Below, piece after piece: positions 12,661 to 25,370 of a DNA stretch of 64,000 nt. The stretch is from positions 46,122,782 through 46,186,781 of the forward strand of contig NC_134833.1 in assembly GCF_004210375.1 (NCBI RefSeq), written 5' to 3'. The position numbers were made by a program, and so were the translations under genes. The first letter of the stretch is position 1. Each line of letters opens with the position of its first letter. Under the pieces are notes generated by a model. The model did no database searches. It had not been told where the DNA came from and saw only the letters and a program-made list of their open reading frames with translations. The DNA comes from Tachypleus tridentatus. Taxonomy: Eukaryota > Arthropoda > Merostomata > Xiphosura > Limulidae.

Positions 12661-13842
12661 CAGTAAAGTGCAAAATTTTGCAGCATTATCTTAAGATTTC
12701 TCTTACAAAAGGCCCTTTGTAGGAATAGAACCTGAGTAAGGCGGAAAAAATATTTTTGATTAAATATTAATTTCTTATTCAATTAATAACTTCTTTAGCC
12801 TCCCGCTAATACTGCGGTGAGTCTATGGATTTACAATGGTAAAATCAGAGATTCGCTTCCCTCGGTGGGGTCAGTAGATAGCCGGATGTGGCTTTGCTAT
12901 CAAAAAACACACACACATAACTTCTTTAAATATTAATAAGTTCTTGATTAATTAATAATTTGTTTAAATTTTCAAATGTTCGTGTAGTCTTTCTACCTCT
13001 ATGTATAACATCAATTCTACAGCTACTTGATAATGGAATTATACAGTGTATAAAATCGAAATACAGAATATTGATGCTTCAGCATATTATTGCAAACATG
13101 GTCGACTGTAAGAGAGCATCTGAAATGACCATAAAAACTAACATGTTAGACACAATTGCATTTTTAAGTCACTCAGTCAAATGCGTAATAAAGTGCTACC
13201 GAAACTGTGGATTTATTCTTGATAACAACTGAGATTGCAAAGAAGTTGTTTGTTATGACAGTTGTAGTGAAATCCAAACTTTGATCGAGAAGATTGATGC
13301 AGATGATTCGGTGAACGCAGAAAGTTTTGCGAACGTTGACAAGAATGTTTTGACGGAAACTGATTTAAAATCTATAATAGAATTGCAAGATGATAACAGT
13401 GTGAGAGATTCAGAAGATGAACAAAATGGAAAAGATAGTGAGGAACTGGGAAATTATACTTCATTGGAAGTGTTACGTTTTACTAACACTATGAAATTGT
13501 ATGGAAAATGAATTTCATGAAAAGGCCGTATGAGAAAGCTCTTTAAAAAAAACGAAACAGTTGAAATTGGAAACTTTCTTCAAATAAATTTGGTTAAGAT
13601 TTTTGTACTTATTATATTTGGAATGTCTATTTTTGTTCTTATTCTAATAAATATAGCATGAACAGTATAATAACTTTATTCACAAACGTCTTACTTCCCT
13701 TGAGTCAAGCAAGTATAACGTTTCGCTCAAAAAGTACATATAATTAAGGAAATGTATGTTCACTATGTCTAAGCCAAAAAACCTGCTTCAGCCGGAAATT
13801 TTACCCGGTCCCGTGCGATTCCGCCTTAGACAGGTTTCACTG
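12661..13842 (+). mobile_element. pogo/Tigger-like DNA transposon remnant
   Basis: From 12,960, + strand, VRVVFLPLCITSILQLLDNG is the last part of a CENP-B/pogo DDE domain, with the final Asp kept in LLDNG. The acidic C-terminus follows in a shifted frame (RDSEDEQNGKDSEE). The right end, read inwards, is CAGTGAAACCTGTCTAAGG at 13,842, next to TA. On the left, the same inner repeat (CCTGAGTAAGGCGGAA) is at 12,731-12,746, while CAGT next to TA is at 12,661, so some 60 bp appear to split the left inverted repeat. The N-terminal half of the transposase is missing. A SINE sits inside. Confidence 0.8.
12797..12916 (+). repeat. SINE-B copy inside the Tigger element
   Basis: Short tRNA-headed SINE with A-box- and B-box-like parts and a CA-rich tail. 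It is flanked by a perfect 11-bp target duplication (ATAACTTCTTT at 12786-12796 and 12917-12927), so it inserted after the Tigger element. Confidence 0.85.
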
Positions 13843-16067
13843 TATTAAGTTTAACATAATTTCGTGTGACAAGTATAATTAATCATAATAATGCTTCGCC
13901 AGCTTCTAAAAAGCGTTGGTAACACAAAAGTAGCGAACATTTCCTTTAAGACAGTGTTGAATCCAAACCTTCCCACCATATGTAAGGGATATAAAGCTGG
14001 GAGATTGAATTCAAATTTGATACAATGAAAAATTATGTACTTTAATAGAAATACTTGACTCCACAAGTTTACAATGATATATTTTATTAATAATACTTAC
14101 GATACTTAATTATAATTTACATTAATTTATAGAGAAAAGCAGATTACTATAGTTACTCTTAGAGAAAACGAACGTATTTTGATTTTTCCATGCTTATATC
14201 CCGATAACCCTGATAACAGATGTCTCAAAGTGCATTAACCACTCTTCATACAGCTTTAAAGTGTGTCTTGTCTCATCCGATCTCACAGCTTATTAAGAAA
14301 AGTAGTTTATGCTACTGAAAGAACACAACTGCAGTAATCAAAATTGGTAACATTATTAGGAATTCAGTTACTTTCTGAGATTTTGCTAGCCGATGTTTGC
14401 TTTTCACAAATAATGCACAACACTTTTATATTGACTTTCTTGTTTCCTTACAACTTACTAGAAGGAGCTAAAATTGGCCCACACTGTTTGTTTGTGTTTT
14501 TTTTATAGCAAAGCCACATCGAACTAACTGCTGAGTCCACCGAGGGGAAACGAACTCCTGATTTTAGCATTGTAAATCCATAGACTTACCGCTGTACTAG
14601 TGAGAGATCGGCCCACACTGTATCAGCATTTAATCCGTTAAAGAAGCTGCATTCACTCTTCACATTATAGGCTGTGTCAAACTGCGAATTGACTGGAACG
14701 TTCGGAAGAACATATATACGTTAACGAGGAAAATTACTTGATCACTGAATCAGTGCTCTATTTGTTCAATCAGTATCTATATTTTTTTCTTTCCTGCTTT
14801 CTCTGAGAGTCGCTTACTCACACCACTTATTTTCTTGAAATATTGGTAGTACCATAGGAAATTGAAGAAATTATATTCTTGTATCCCAGGATCCCTTTCA
14901 CCAGTTCTCTTCCAAGTAAACTCATAATGGTTTCAAAATCAATACTTGTTAGAACAGATTTTTCTTTTACTTCACTGTAGTCACTCATACAGTAGATCGA
15001 AATTGACAAATCACTCGCACTGACTGATAACATCTGACAATTCATAAACCATTACTGAGTGATATTTGTTATTTAATTCAGAGGCATAAGAATCATTCAG
15101 AACTTTTGTAATGCAGGTCATCAGGTTGCAAGCTGTAGCTTTGTTTAAATATTTTGAACAATCTCTCTGATTTTCCAAACATTAGTTCAGAGGGTCATCT
15201 TGTAGCATAGGATGATGAAAAATGAGATGTTTATACCTGGTAGTTTTGATATCTTCTTTTGCTAAGAAGTAGACATTTCACATTTCATATAAATGCAGTC
15301 TTTGCTTTCCTGTTGTAATTATATTTCTGTGTTAACAGTTGAACAAGCGAAGTATGAACCAATATTTTAAGTCATTCTTCACGAAGCTTATGCACTACTG
15401 AGTATGAATATGTTACTCGGAGTGAGAGTGCTTGTTGAGTTTACTAGCATTACCAGTTGCTTATGAAAGTTGGTAAATGTAGTTATTTTGGAATATAGTT
15501 GTATGTTGTTCATAAAATTAAATTATTTTTCAAAATTTATCGCAATGATTACGTTACGCTTCTCCAAGGGTCATATTAAAAAAATCCATTCATAGTTCTC
15601 GTCCAATTTATTCTGGTATTTAATTAACAGAAGTCTATGAAGAGGGTGAGAAATGCAGAAGCATGGACTGACGAATCAGCACCACTGGTTCCATGACTCG
15701 ACTGTTAAATTCAGTTTTAGCCAGAGATTCAGCGTTAACACTACTTACTACACAGTAACTGTTGTCTAGGTTCCTTTGTAACAAACTGTAGAATTGAGTT
15801 CTGCAACATACTTTATCATGAAAAAACTTCATATTACAAAGTTTAAGCACAGCGTTAGATAACACACAAAGCAACCAAATAACGTGAAAATACTACTCTA
15901 TCAATACTTTTCACAAACGCAAGAAATGCTTTTCTAGAAGCAACCAGACATTTAGTTGTGTCTATATACTTAGAAAACTTTTAAGAATTTGTGGTACTAA
16001 GTCTACAAGTTTCTAAATTTACTTCTGGATTCTTCAACACGTATCTCCCCTTTTTTTTCGTTTCAAG
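13843..16067. other. No gene seen, apart from one SINE-B
   Basis: Short ORFs on the - strand (13851-14066, 14827-15045, 15635-15874) show no domains or codon pattern. Confidence 0.5.
14487..14609 (-). repeat. SINE-B copy
   Basis: Reverse-oriented SINE-B with an 11-bp perfect target duplication, GGCCCACACTG, at 14476-14486 and 14610-14620. Confidence 0.85.
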
Positions 16068-16078
16068 AAGTCACCATA

Positions 16079-16352
16079 GGCCCGGCATGGCCTAGCGCGT
16101 AAGGCGTGCGACTCGTAATCCGAGGGACGCGGGTTCGCGCCCGCGTCGCGCTAAACATGCTCGCCCTTTCAGCCGTGGGGGTGTATAATGTGACGGTCAA
16201 TCCCACTATTCGTTGGTAAAGAGTAGCCCAAGAGTTGGCGGTGGGTGGTGATGACTATGCCTTCCCTCTAGTCTTACACTGCTAAATTAGGGACGGCTAG
16301 CACAGATAGCCCTCGAGTAGCTTTGTGCGAAATTTCCAAACAAACAAAAAAC
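16079..16352 (+). repeat. SINE-A copy, young subfamily
   Basis: Full length with a perfect 11-bp target duplication AAGTCACCATA (16068-16078 and 16353-16363). It shares private variants with the 5,186 copy (CCTAGCGCGTAA, GCTAAACATG). Confidence 0.9.
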
Positions 16353-16468
16353 AAGTCACCATAATTGCATTATTAAGTTTGTATAGTCGTTAGGTCCAAA
16401 TTTTCGATGAAATAATAGTAAATCTTAACTCGTGTATGACGACTCTTTTATTATTATCGTCTCTTTGT

Positions 16469-16486
16469 AAAAAAAAAAAAAAAAAA
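16469..16486. repeat. Poly(A) run
   Basis: About 18 A, about 120 bp after a SINE-A copy but not joined to it. Confidence 0.9.
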
Positions 16487-16950
16487 GAAACACGATAGAA
16501 TCCTAAGTATGAGCCGCTACGCCGCGGCTTAAAATTACGTCTGTAAGAAAGAAAAAATAGTTAAAATATTTGAGAGGCAAACATTCTTGCTTTGGGGAAC
16601 TTCCCTTATACACTTTTGAACTTAAAATGGATTTCATATCATAAGAAATATTCCTCAAAAATAAATATACTTAGCCACACATTATTCTCTCATCAGTTGG
16701 TATTAATTATAGTTTATTTTTCATTATAAGGTTAGATATTTGTTTTTTCTTAGCTTTAAAAAATAATATATAATATCTATATACGTGTGTGTGTATATAT
16801 ATATATATCAAAACATGTGGTCTTGCTATGGGCTGTGTGATTTACTCTCAGTTTGATGGTTGCAGTTTAGACTAACGTCGGGGTTTCTTAACAATTTAAA
16901 ATTCGTTTTTTCATTTTGTTTATAATTTTCATAAACGTATTGAAAAAAAA

Positions 16951-17027
16951 ATGACTCTGTTTCATTTTGGAAACTGTGTTGCCCTTGCTTACGTACCGTA
17001 TTTCCTCACTTACAAGTTTTCCGGACT
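16951..17027 (+). CDS. TMEM147: TMEM147 coding exon 1
   Basis: Encodes residues 1-25 plus two bases of Leu26. The start ATG follows a run of A. The donor is GTAAGT. It contains the first transmembrane helix. Confidence 0.93.
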
Positions 17028-19911
17028 GTAAGTTACATAATTAAACCTAACACTACTTGTATTATTACTACTAGCATTGTGAGTAATTTATTATAGGGCT
17101 GTCTATAGATAATATAAAGTTAGGCTGTAGCAGTTTTAGTGTTGTTTTGCATTTTTCACTATACCTTTAAATTGTATTTTTAATGCTAGACCTTGGAGAA
17201 ATAAGTTTTTATTTATATTCTTTGCTCATTAACATTGTACAGTACTACTCAGTAGTATGCATGAAATGAAGACAATGTGTTTTATAATACACTATTAGTT
17301 ATTTTGTATAAACATGTTGACAGATTTTAGTAATTGTATGTGATAAACAGAAACAAAACTCTTCCTTTCAAAAACTAAAAATAGTAAAAGAATATTCACC
17401 TGTATTAGTCTATGAATTACATATTACTTACATGAACTTGATGAAATGATAGGCTAGTTATTCACTGCACTAAACATTAGCATGAATCATGACAATGTGC
17501 AATGTTGACTGTACTACTACCACTTTGTTTATTAACACACATATATGCATCAAAAGATAGTATTAATAGAAAAATCTAGGTTCCCAGTGCTGCTAGTACT
17601 AGTACTAGTACTTTGCTATCTGTAATAATAAATGTAATTTTAAATGTAAAGTAAGTAAAGCATTAAAATTAGACATAACGTATAACAGACCATGTATTCT
17701 TAAATTTTAAAAACAGTTCTTGCATATAAGGTGTAGTTAGGGCTCAGTCTATCCCAGAGTATGCATTAGCTTCCCCTGCACCTTCATACCCAATGGAAAG
17801 TGTTTAGTTAAACTTAAATCTGGTTCACCTCCTAGATAATATAGTATATGTACCCTCATGATGTAGAGATTAGTTCCCTTACTAGGAAGAAGCTGGTGTT
17901 GCCCTGGTTGTATATCCACTGTTGAAAAAAAAACCCATGCTTGATATTTTGTTTGAAAGTCAATCAGAGAAGATGCCATTTCAGATCTATTGTTAACTTT
18001 TACTAGGATTGTGGTAACATGGGCTTAAGATGAGGAACAGTTAAGAGATTAAAATTAATTTTGATTTTTATAAAGCTAATTTTAAAGCCCTAAACAAGAT
18101 TTATCATTTGTGAATTTGGATTAAAAGCAGACACTTGCTACACTCTCTGGAAAACTTAAATCCACAGCTAGCCACAAACTAGATATTGACATTAAGTGAG
18201 TAAGGGTACTGATATTCTATTTATAAAGCAATGTTAACCCAGGAAAGGAAGAAAGTGGATTGTTAGTGCAAAGTGCTTATGTATGGTACTTGTTGTAAAT
18301 GTGATATATATATATATATATATATGACATAAAATATAGATTATTAGCTAATATGTTATGATATGCTAATTGGTATGACATAAAGAAAAATTAGTTTAAT
18401 GAACTTTTGAATGTAAGACACTAAAACATTTTGTCATGTAGTAAAGGATACTAGTAAAGTTACTTGCTTTTATCAAGTCCTTGTAGTTATTAATTTCTTT
18501 ATCTAACCTACCTTTTCCCATATCATTAACACCTACATGCACTACAAAAACTACATCTCTGCTAGTCAGTCCCCTTTATTGTTTCTCCTGTCAGTTATAT
18601 CCTCCACCCTGGATAGCATAATCTGATTCTTTTCTTCCTATTTACTCCACATACTACTCTATTCACATGTTTTGTCCAGGAATCACCTTTAACTATAACC
18701 TTCTTATTATCTACATCCTTTTCTGACCTTTATTTTCCTTCTGTCTAATAATTCTTCATATGAAGAAGCCAAAGGCTGAAATTTTAGCCCTAATATTACT
18801 TTTTCCAATTACTTGAAAGTCATTGTCAGTTTGTATCCCTTGCATGTAAATGCATAACATTGCATAAACTAACAGACTAATAAAAATACAATTAACTTAA
18901 ATTACTGGTACTAATTACTTCAATAAGCAATTCATTAAAATTATGTTTTACTGGATTGTCTCCTGACAACTAGTGAAATTATTTTCTAATTATTAGTTTT
19001 TGATTATTCCAACTGCCTAAATAATCAAAGCATTGCGACTAAAATTGTTTACCATACCTTTGCTATGGTGAAACATATTAAGGCTACCTGCTATTGACAA
19101 TAATTTTGAACTGCTGGCAAGAAGGAAGACAAATGACTGGCAGCCCCCATCACCAGTCTGTTACTTTTTTGTTGATGGTGATAGCAGTGAACTGCTAACT
19201 AGAAGGAGAGCAACAGAAAAAAATTAAAGGCTGAACCATTTCATAGTCTTTAACAAAATGCTGACCTTTAGTATTCTTTATGGATCCAATTCCAGTTATA
19301 ACATAGAGGATGCTGATAAAGAGGAAGATTGTTAAAAAGTTAAGCTGCTATACTGTTGTAGATTTTTGAAAGTTATTTAATATTGTTATTATAATTTGTA
19401 GTTAAATAACACAATAATAAATAGATATAAAAATTTTGGTAAGTTAAAGTAAGATGGTCAGAGTTTTTAAGTTTAGTGATGTAAATTTTACTGCATCCTT
19501 TAAATACTTAATACATGTAATGGTACTTTATGCTTAGGTATCTTTAAACTTACTAATAAATCATAAAAAAGATAAGTATATTATTTTAGTAAATAATGTA
19601 AACTAAAAACTAGTTTATTGTTGGTGTTTGAATAATTAATTGATGCAGTTGTTGCTTATAGGTAATCATTTTTAGTTAAACATATGTAATATCAATGTAC
19701 ATCAGAATGGCTGGTATGGGTACTAACACTTTAACTGATAAGCAGAGTTCTGCTTATCAATAAAAGTGTTAATATCCATATCAGCCATCTTGAGATACAC
19801 TTTCAATTGAAGTGGGTTTCTTGTCATCAGAAAGTTTGGGATACCTGTCCTGATTATTTTGTTAAGGTGTTACATAATGTTCCATCCAGGTTGTAAACAT
19901 TAAATACGCGT

Positions 19912-19952
<41 letters not shown>

Positions 19953-22900
19953 GTGGATTCCTGCATGTGGTGAGGGTACCTCTCAGAGAAGGGTTTGTTC
20001 TTGCAGTTTACCTCCTCTGAGATCAAAACATCCACCCACATGTTTAACATGCATGATGACCAGAAGGGGAGCAGAGGATTCTAGTGGTTGAAGGGTCCAA
20101 CCCTAGCACACCACTTTGGCCTTGAATTCTTGTAGATGGGTAGCCCTCCAGGGTCAATTGGCCTGTCCACTTGGGTTAGGGTCAACCAAGTATCAGTGTT
20201 GGATGTTCTTAACAGGTGTTGTGGACATTGTATCTGATATTGGTCTTTGGGTATAGTGATCATGAAACTTTGATGTTGCTGAAGTGTCCTTGTTTGACAC
20301 TGTAGTGCATCCATGGTGGGTGGGGCCAGTGGATACCGAAACATTCTTTTTTTATTATGGATCCTCCTAATTAAATTAAAAAAAATATAGTGAAAATACA
20401 GATGATTGGTAAATGACCACATCTTGTAGGTTCTAAACAGCAATCTTTAACTTCTTCAACACCTGTACTTCATTTTCTGATATTACATTCTTGATCAGAC
20501 AAATCTTTATGGCAAATGTCTCCTTTTTTTTTTTTTGTTATTCAGAAGGGACAAGAGGGACTTGCTGACTACCCTAAGTCAGTCAAAAAGCTTCGTTGTG
20601 GTGACATATTAGTGGAAACATCCACTCCTAAACACACTGAATTTCTCTTGCAATAGAAGGCCATGGGGGATATACTTATTGAGGTTTCTTCCCATCATAC
20701 CTTAAATTCGTCCTGATAGTTGAGATGGATTTGAAGAACATCCCGAGACAGAGATCCTTGTTGGTTTCTCCACCCAAGGAGTTTCTGCAGTGAGGCATAT
20801 CTCCCCTTGCAAAGATAGAATTATGATGCCAATCGGTGTTCTAATTTTGACATTTACATCACCACGTCCACCTGCCACCATCAAGGAAGGTTATTTTAAT
20901 TGCAAGGTATGGCCATGTATTCTGAACCCTCTCAGATATTTCCAATATCAGCAGCTTGGTCACTCAAAGACGTCATGTCATGGTTCCTTGACCTGTTATC
21001 GTTGTGTTGGCAAGGGCTATGATGCCAGTGAGTGTGAAATAGACCATCATTGCATTAATTTTAGTGGTTCTCACCCATCTTACTTTTCTTCATGCCCTAG
21101 GTGGGTGAAAGAAAAAGAGGTACATCATTTAAAAATGATTCACAGAATTTTGTGCCCCGAGACTTGAAAGTTACTTTCCACCACTTCATTTTGGATGTGT
21201 GCTGCTGCACTTCATTCCACTGCTACAGTGGAAGTACAGATGGATCTCTCTGTGCCTCTGAAAGAATCATTCTCAAATCATGTTAAAAGTCTTTTGACCT
21301 CCATGGTAGGGAAGGTTAATGAATGAATGTCAGTGCCCATCTCTGTCCCTACCATTTATTTCAGCAGACCCCCCAGATCCACTTCTGTTGGTTCCAGGTA
21401 TGGGAATTTTCTTAGGTTGATCTTCTTCTCTGGCCTTGAGATGCAGAACGATCATTTGTTCATGTCTCCAGTTGTTGGAATCTTCTAATAACAGAGACCT
21501 GCCCAATCAACCCAGGGCAGAATCCATGAAGTTTGATAGGCCTCTCTCAAATAAAGAAAAAAAGAAGTGGTCAAAAACAGAAGGGTTCTCCACTCAATTT
21601 GTCTACATGTAAATAAAAATGGCCACTTTGATGGAATGGAACTGTTGAGGTTTATGTTCTAATCTAGATGACATCAAAGCACTGATTTATTCTTATCATG
21701 TATTTCTAAAACCTGCCAATACAGTTTTTGTTTGTACAGAAGTGACAGGTTGTGTGATGGACGAGTGCATGTAGGGATATAGGGTCGATCACCATGTGCC
21801 CACCATGTCTTTGCCACTCGACACACCCTAGGAGGTCATAGCCATCTGTGTTTGTTCTTTCTACATGTCTCCTGGAAAGATCTATGATTGGTTAGAGTTG
21901 CTGTCTCTCTTTTTAATCCTGAAGGACTTTAATGGATGTAATCCCCTTTGGGGAGGTGCTGATATTGATGGGAGGGGTCACTCTATAGAGCATATGTTCT
22001 CAGATCACAATCTTTCTTTCTTCAATACTGGTTCTTATACTTATTTTCATGCATTTTGTAAATCTTTTACTGCTATTGATCTCTGAATTTGTCCCTTTCA
22101 CTATTTTCCCACTTTTCATGGAGGGTTGACTTTAACCCATGGGGCAGTAATAATTTTTCTGTCATTTTGAAAGAGACTGGCTGTGGTTGATAACACCTGC
22201 CCTGCATGCCTCTATGGAAGCTGGATCAATCCAACTGGCCTTCTTTCACTTCTCTTTCAAAACTTGATCCTGCCATTGTCTGAAAGCATTGATAGATGAC
22301 TGTGTGGCAGCAGTGACTGACTATTAACCAGGCAGCTGCTCAATGTACTCCTTATTCTTAAAACCTTGACAAGTTTTCCACTGTATCCTTGTCCATAGTG
22401 GAATCCTGCCTGCTACATGGCACAGAAGGCTCAAAAACAGGCCTGGGATAGTTTTAATAGGTTTCCCACACTTTCGAACTGCATCGCTTTTCAGAGGGAC
22501 TGTGGATGTGCTTGGCAGGTAAGACATCAAAGCTAGAAGGAATTTTGGATTAAATTCACAACCAGCAACTTTTCCACCATACCAGTTCCAAAGTTGTATT
22601 GGACAAGATTTGGAAGATCAGTGGACAGTATAATTCTGTCCCCATTTGGATCTTGCTTTCTGATGGCCGGGAAGTAGCTGATGTCTGGAGCAGTAAAAGC
22701 TTTTACTGGATATCTAGCACTCTTGTTTCATTCTCCACCTTCTTAGCTATCAAGAATTGGGCAGAGAGATTGCCTCTTTCCTTTTGGGCTGATCATTGCT
22801 ATGACTGTAATCACCTCTTTATATTGGTGGAACTCAAACTGGCTCTTCAATGGTTGGACGTGATATTATACACAACAAGATGTTGAGCCATCTCTCTCTT

Positions 22901-25316
22901 GCTATTCTTCCACTTGTTTTTAACCAGATCTGGCAGGATAATGTTTTTTCTGATTCATGGTTCCAGGCTATTGTCCTTCCTTTCTCTAAGCCTGGGAAGG
23001 ATCCCAAGATTCCTTCAAATTACTATCCACCTGGTTTGATAAGCTGTCTCTGTAAGACCTTAGAGAGGATGATTAATGCTGATCTTGTTTCATTCATGAA
23101 ATTAATCAACCTCCTCTTGCCCACCCAGTGTGGGTTCTGATGACAGTATTCCACCATGGACCACCAGATTCTACTTGAAATGTCGAACAGAGGGACTAGA
23201 TCTTGTGTCAGTATTCTTTAACCTTGAGAAGGCTTATGATACCATGTAGAGGTATAGCAATTTGTAAAACATCCACTTATATAGTTGCAGGGCCATTTGC
23301 CCATTTTTGTTAAAAAAATTTATTGGGCAGGTGATTCTGAGTTCTTATGGGTTACAAACTTTCCCATTCTTTCCTACAGCAACTTGGAGTCTTTCAGGCC
23401 TGTGTCTTGAGTATCACATTTTTCAGTATAAAGATGAATGCCATTACTGCACAACTCCTCCTTACTGTTGCAAATGGGCTCTATGTTGATGACTTTCACA
23501 ATCTTGTGACACTTGTCAAACATGAGGTTTATTGATCAGCAGCTACAGACTGCTCTCAATCATTTACTGAAGTGGGTCATCACAAACGGTTTTAACTTCT
23601 GTCTCTCTAAAACTATTTGCATGCATTTTTGCTGCCAATGGTGTATTCATCCTGATCCTGAACTCTATGTTGGTAAAGTTGTGCTTCCTGTGGCCTCTGA
23701 GGCAAAGTTTTTGGGGCTTATCTTTCAACGTAAGCTGATCTTTATATCACACATCAAGCAGCTTTGAGTCAAGTGTACAAGAGCACTGAACATCCTCCTT
23801 GTCCTCTCTTCTACCACCTGGGGAGAGGATCGATGCTCTGTGCTAAATATATATCATGCTCTTATTTATCAAAACTGGACTATGGATCTCTATCTAGCCT
23901 CTGGCTCTGCCAGGACTTTGGCCTTGAAGATGCTGGACCCCCTTCATCATCAGGGACATCGGCTCTGCACTGGGGCTTTCTGCACTTCCCCAGTCCAGAG
24001 TTTGTACACAGAGTCCCATGAACCTCTTTTACACTTCTGCCATTTGGAACTGTCTTTGCTGTATGCTTTAGAACTTTGATCCTTACCACATCATCCCACC
24101 TGGGGCTATGTTTTCTTGCTTCAGTAGGACATGCTTTTTCAGAACAGAAGATCTGCTATTGTTCCTTTAGTCCTTCATATCCAGACACAGTTGGATGAAT
24201 TGGATCTGTCCTTGGATGACATTGCTGTATCCACTGGTCAGCCCATCCCACCATGGCTTATTACCATCCCTGAATGTGACCTTTCTTTGAATTATCTGAG
24301 AAAAGCAGATATTCCTGATTGGAAGTACCTTTTATTTGCTGACCATCTTTTGAACCATCCTTCCATTTCCATTTATATGGATTGTTAGAAATCAGGTGAC
24401 TCTGTAGGTCCTGTCGTGGTTTGGTCATTGTGCACAGAATTCCCTCTACAATTTCTGTGTTCACTGCCAAATTGTATGCCATTCCTGTTATTCGGGAACA
24501 CAAAGAAGCTAAGCAGTACTCAAATTGTACCATTTATAATGACTCTCTTAGTTCTCTACTGGCCCTGGAATAGCTTCACGTTAGTTCTCACCATGTTCTT
24601 GCTGATATTCAAAACCGACTGGCCCATTTCTCTTTAACATCTACTTCTATCCAGTTCTTCTGGATACTAGGCCACATTGTTATTTGTGGGAACGAGCTTG
24701 CTGACTCCACAACTAAGCCTGTCTATTCTGGTGCTATTACTGCTGTGCTTGTCCCATACACGGAGTGTAGTCCTGTATTCAAGGCTTGGCTTTGTGCCTG
24801 TTGGCAATTGACTTGGAGTGAGCAATGAGAAAGCAAGGTTTTTCAAATAAAACCTTCTGTTGGACTTTGGTTGTCTTGCTTTCAAAGGATTGGAAAGAAC
24901 TTGTCCTGACAAGACTATTGTGCATTGGTCACAGTTTTCTTTTATTTGGGATTGATGCACCAGCGTGACACTCGGGTCACAATAGTTCACATTTTACTGT
25001 CATGCTGTTGTTACGACTTTCAATGATGGCACAATTTTAGACTTGTTTTGCCCGTAGATTTACCCTTAATGTTGTACAGTGTCATTGGTGATGGTGACAG
25101 TATCCATCTTACAAACGTTTTTAGTTTTTTAAGGGCCATTGGCCTTTCGAAAGCTTTTACATATTTAATTAAAAAAATTATACATTATTTTAACATGATT
25201 CTTTTTTACAAATTTTAATAACTTTTAATGTTTTTAGTGGTTGTTTGATGCAGATAGCCTAGTTGCTTTGGTCCATAAAATGCTAAACTAACAACCAACC
25301 CTGCACATTTGTGTGT

Positions 25317-25370
<54 letters not shown>

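Noticed and set aside
19806-19828. CTGATGA and GAAAC words (- strand) as a hammerhead ribozyme core
   Set aside because: Only three bases separate the two words, leaving no room for stem II, and no matching cleavage-site helix was seen.
19913-19950. Regular short repeats as a CRISPR-like array
   Set aside because: Plain dinucleotide microsatellites in an animal genome; no spacer structure.
24261-24533. 90-codon - strand ORF in the LINE
   Set aside because: Antisense shadow of the RNase H region of the LINE.
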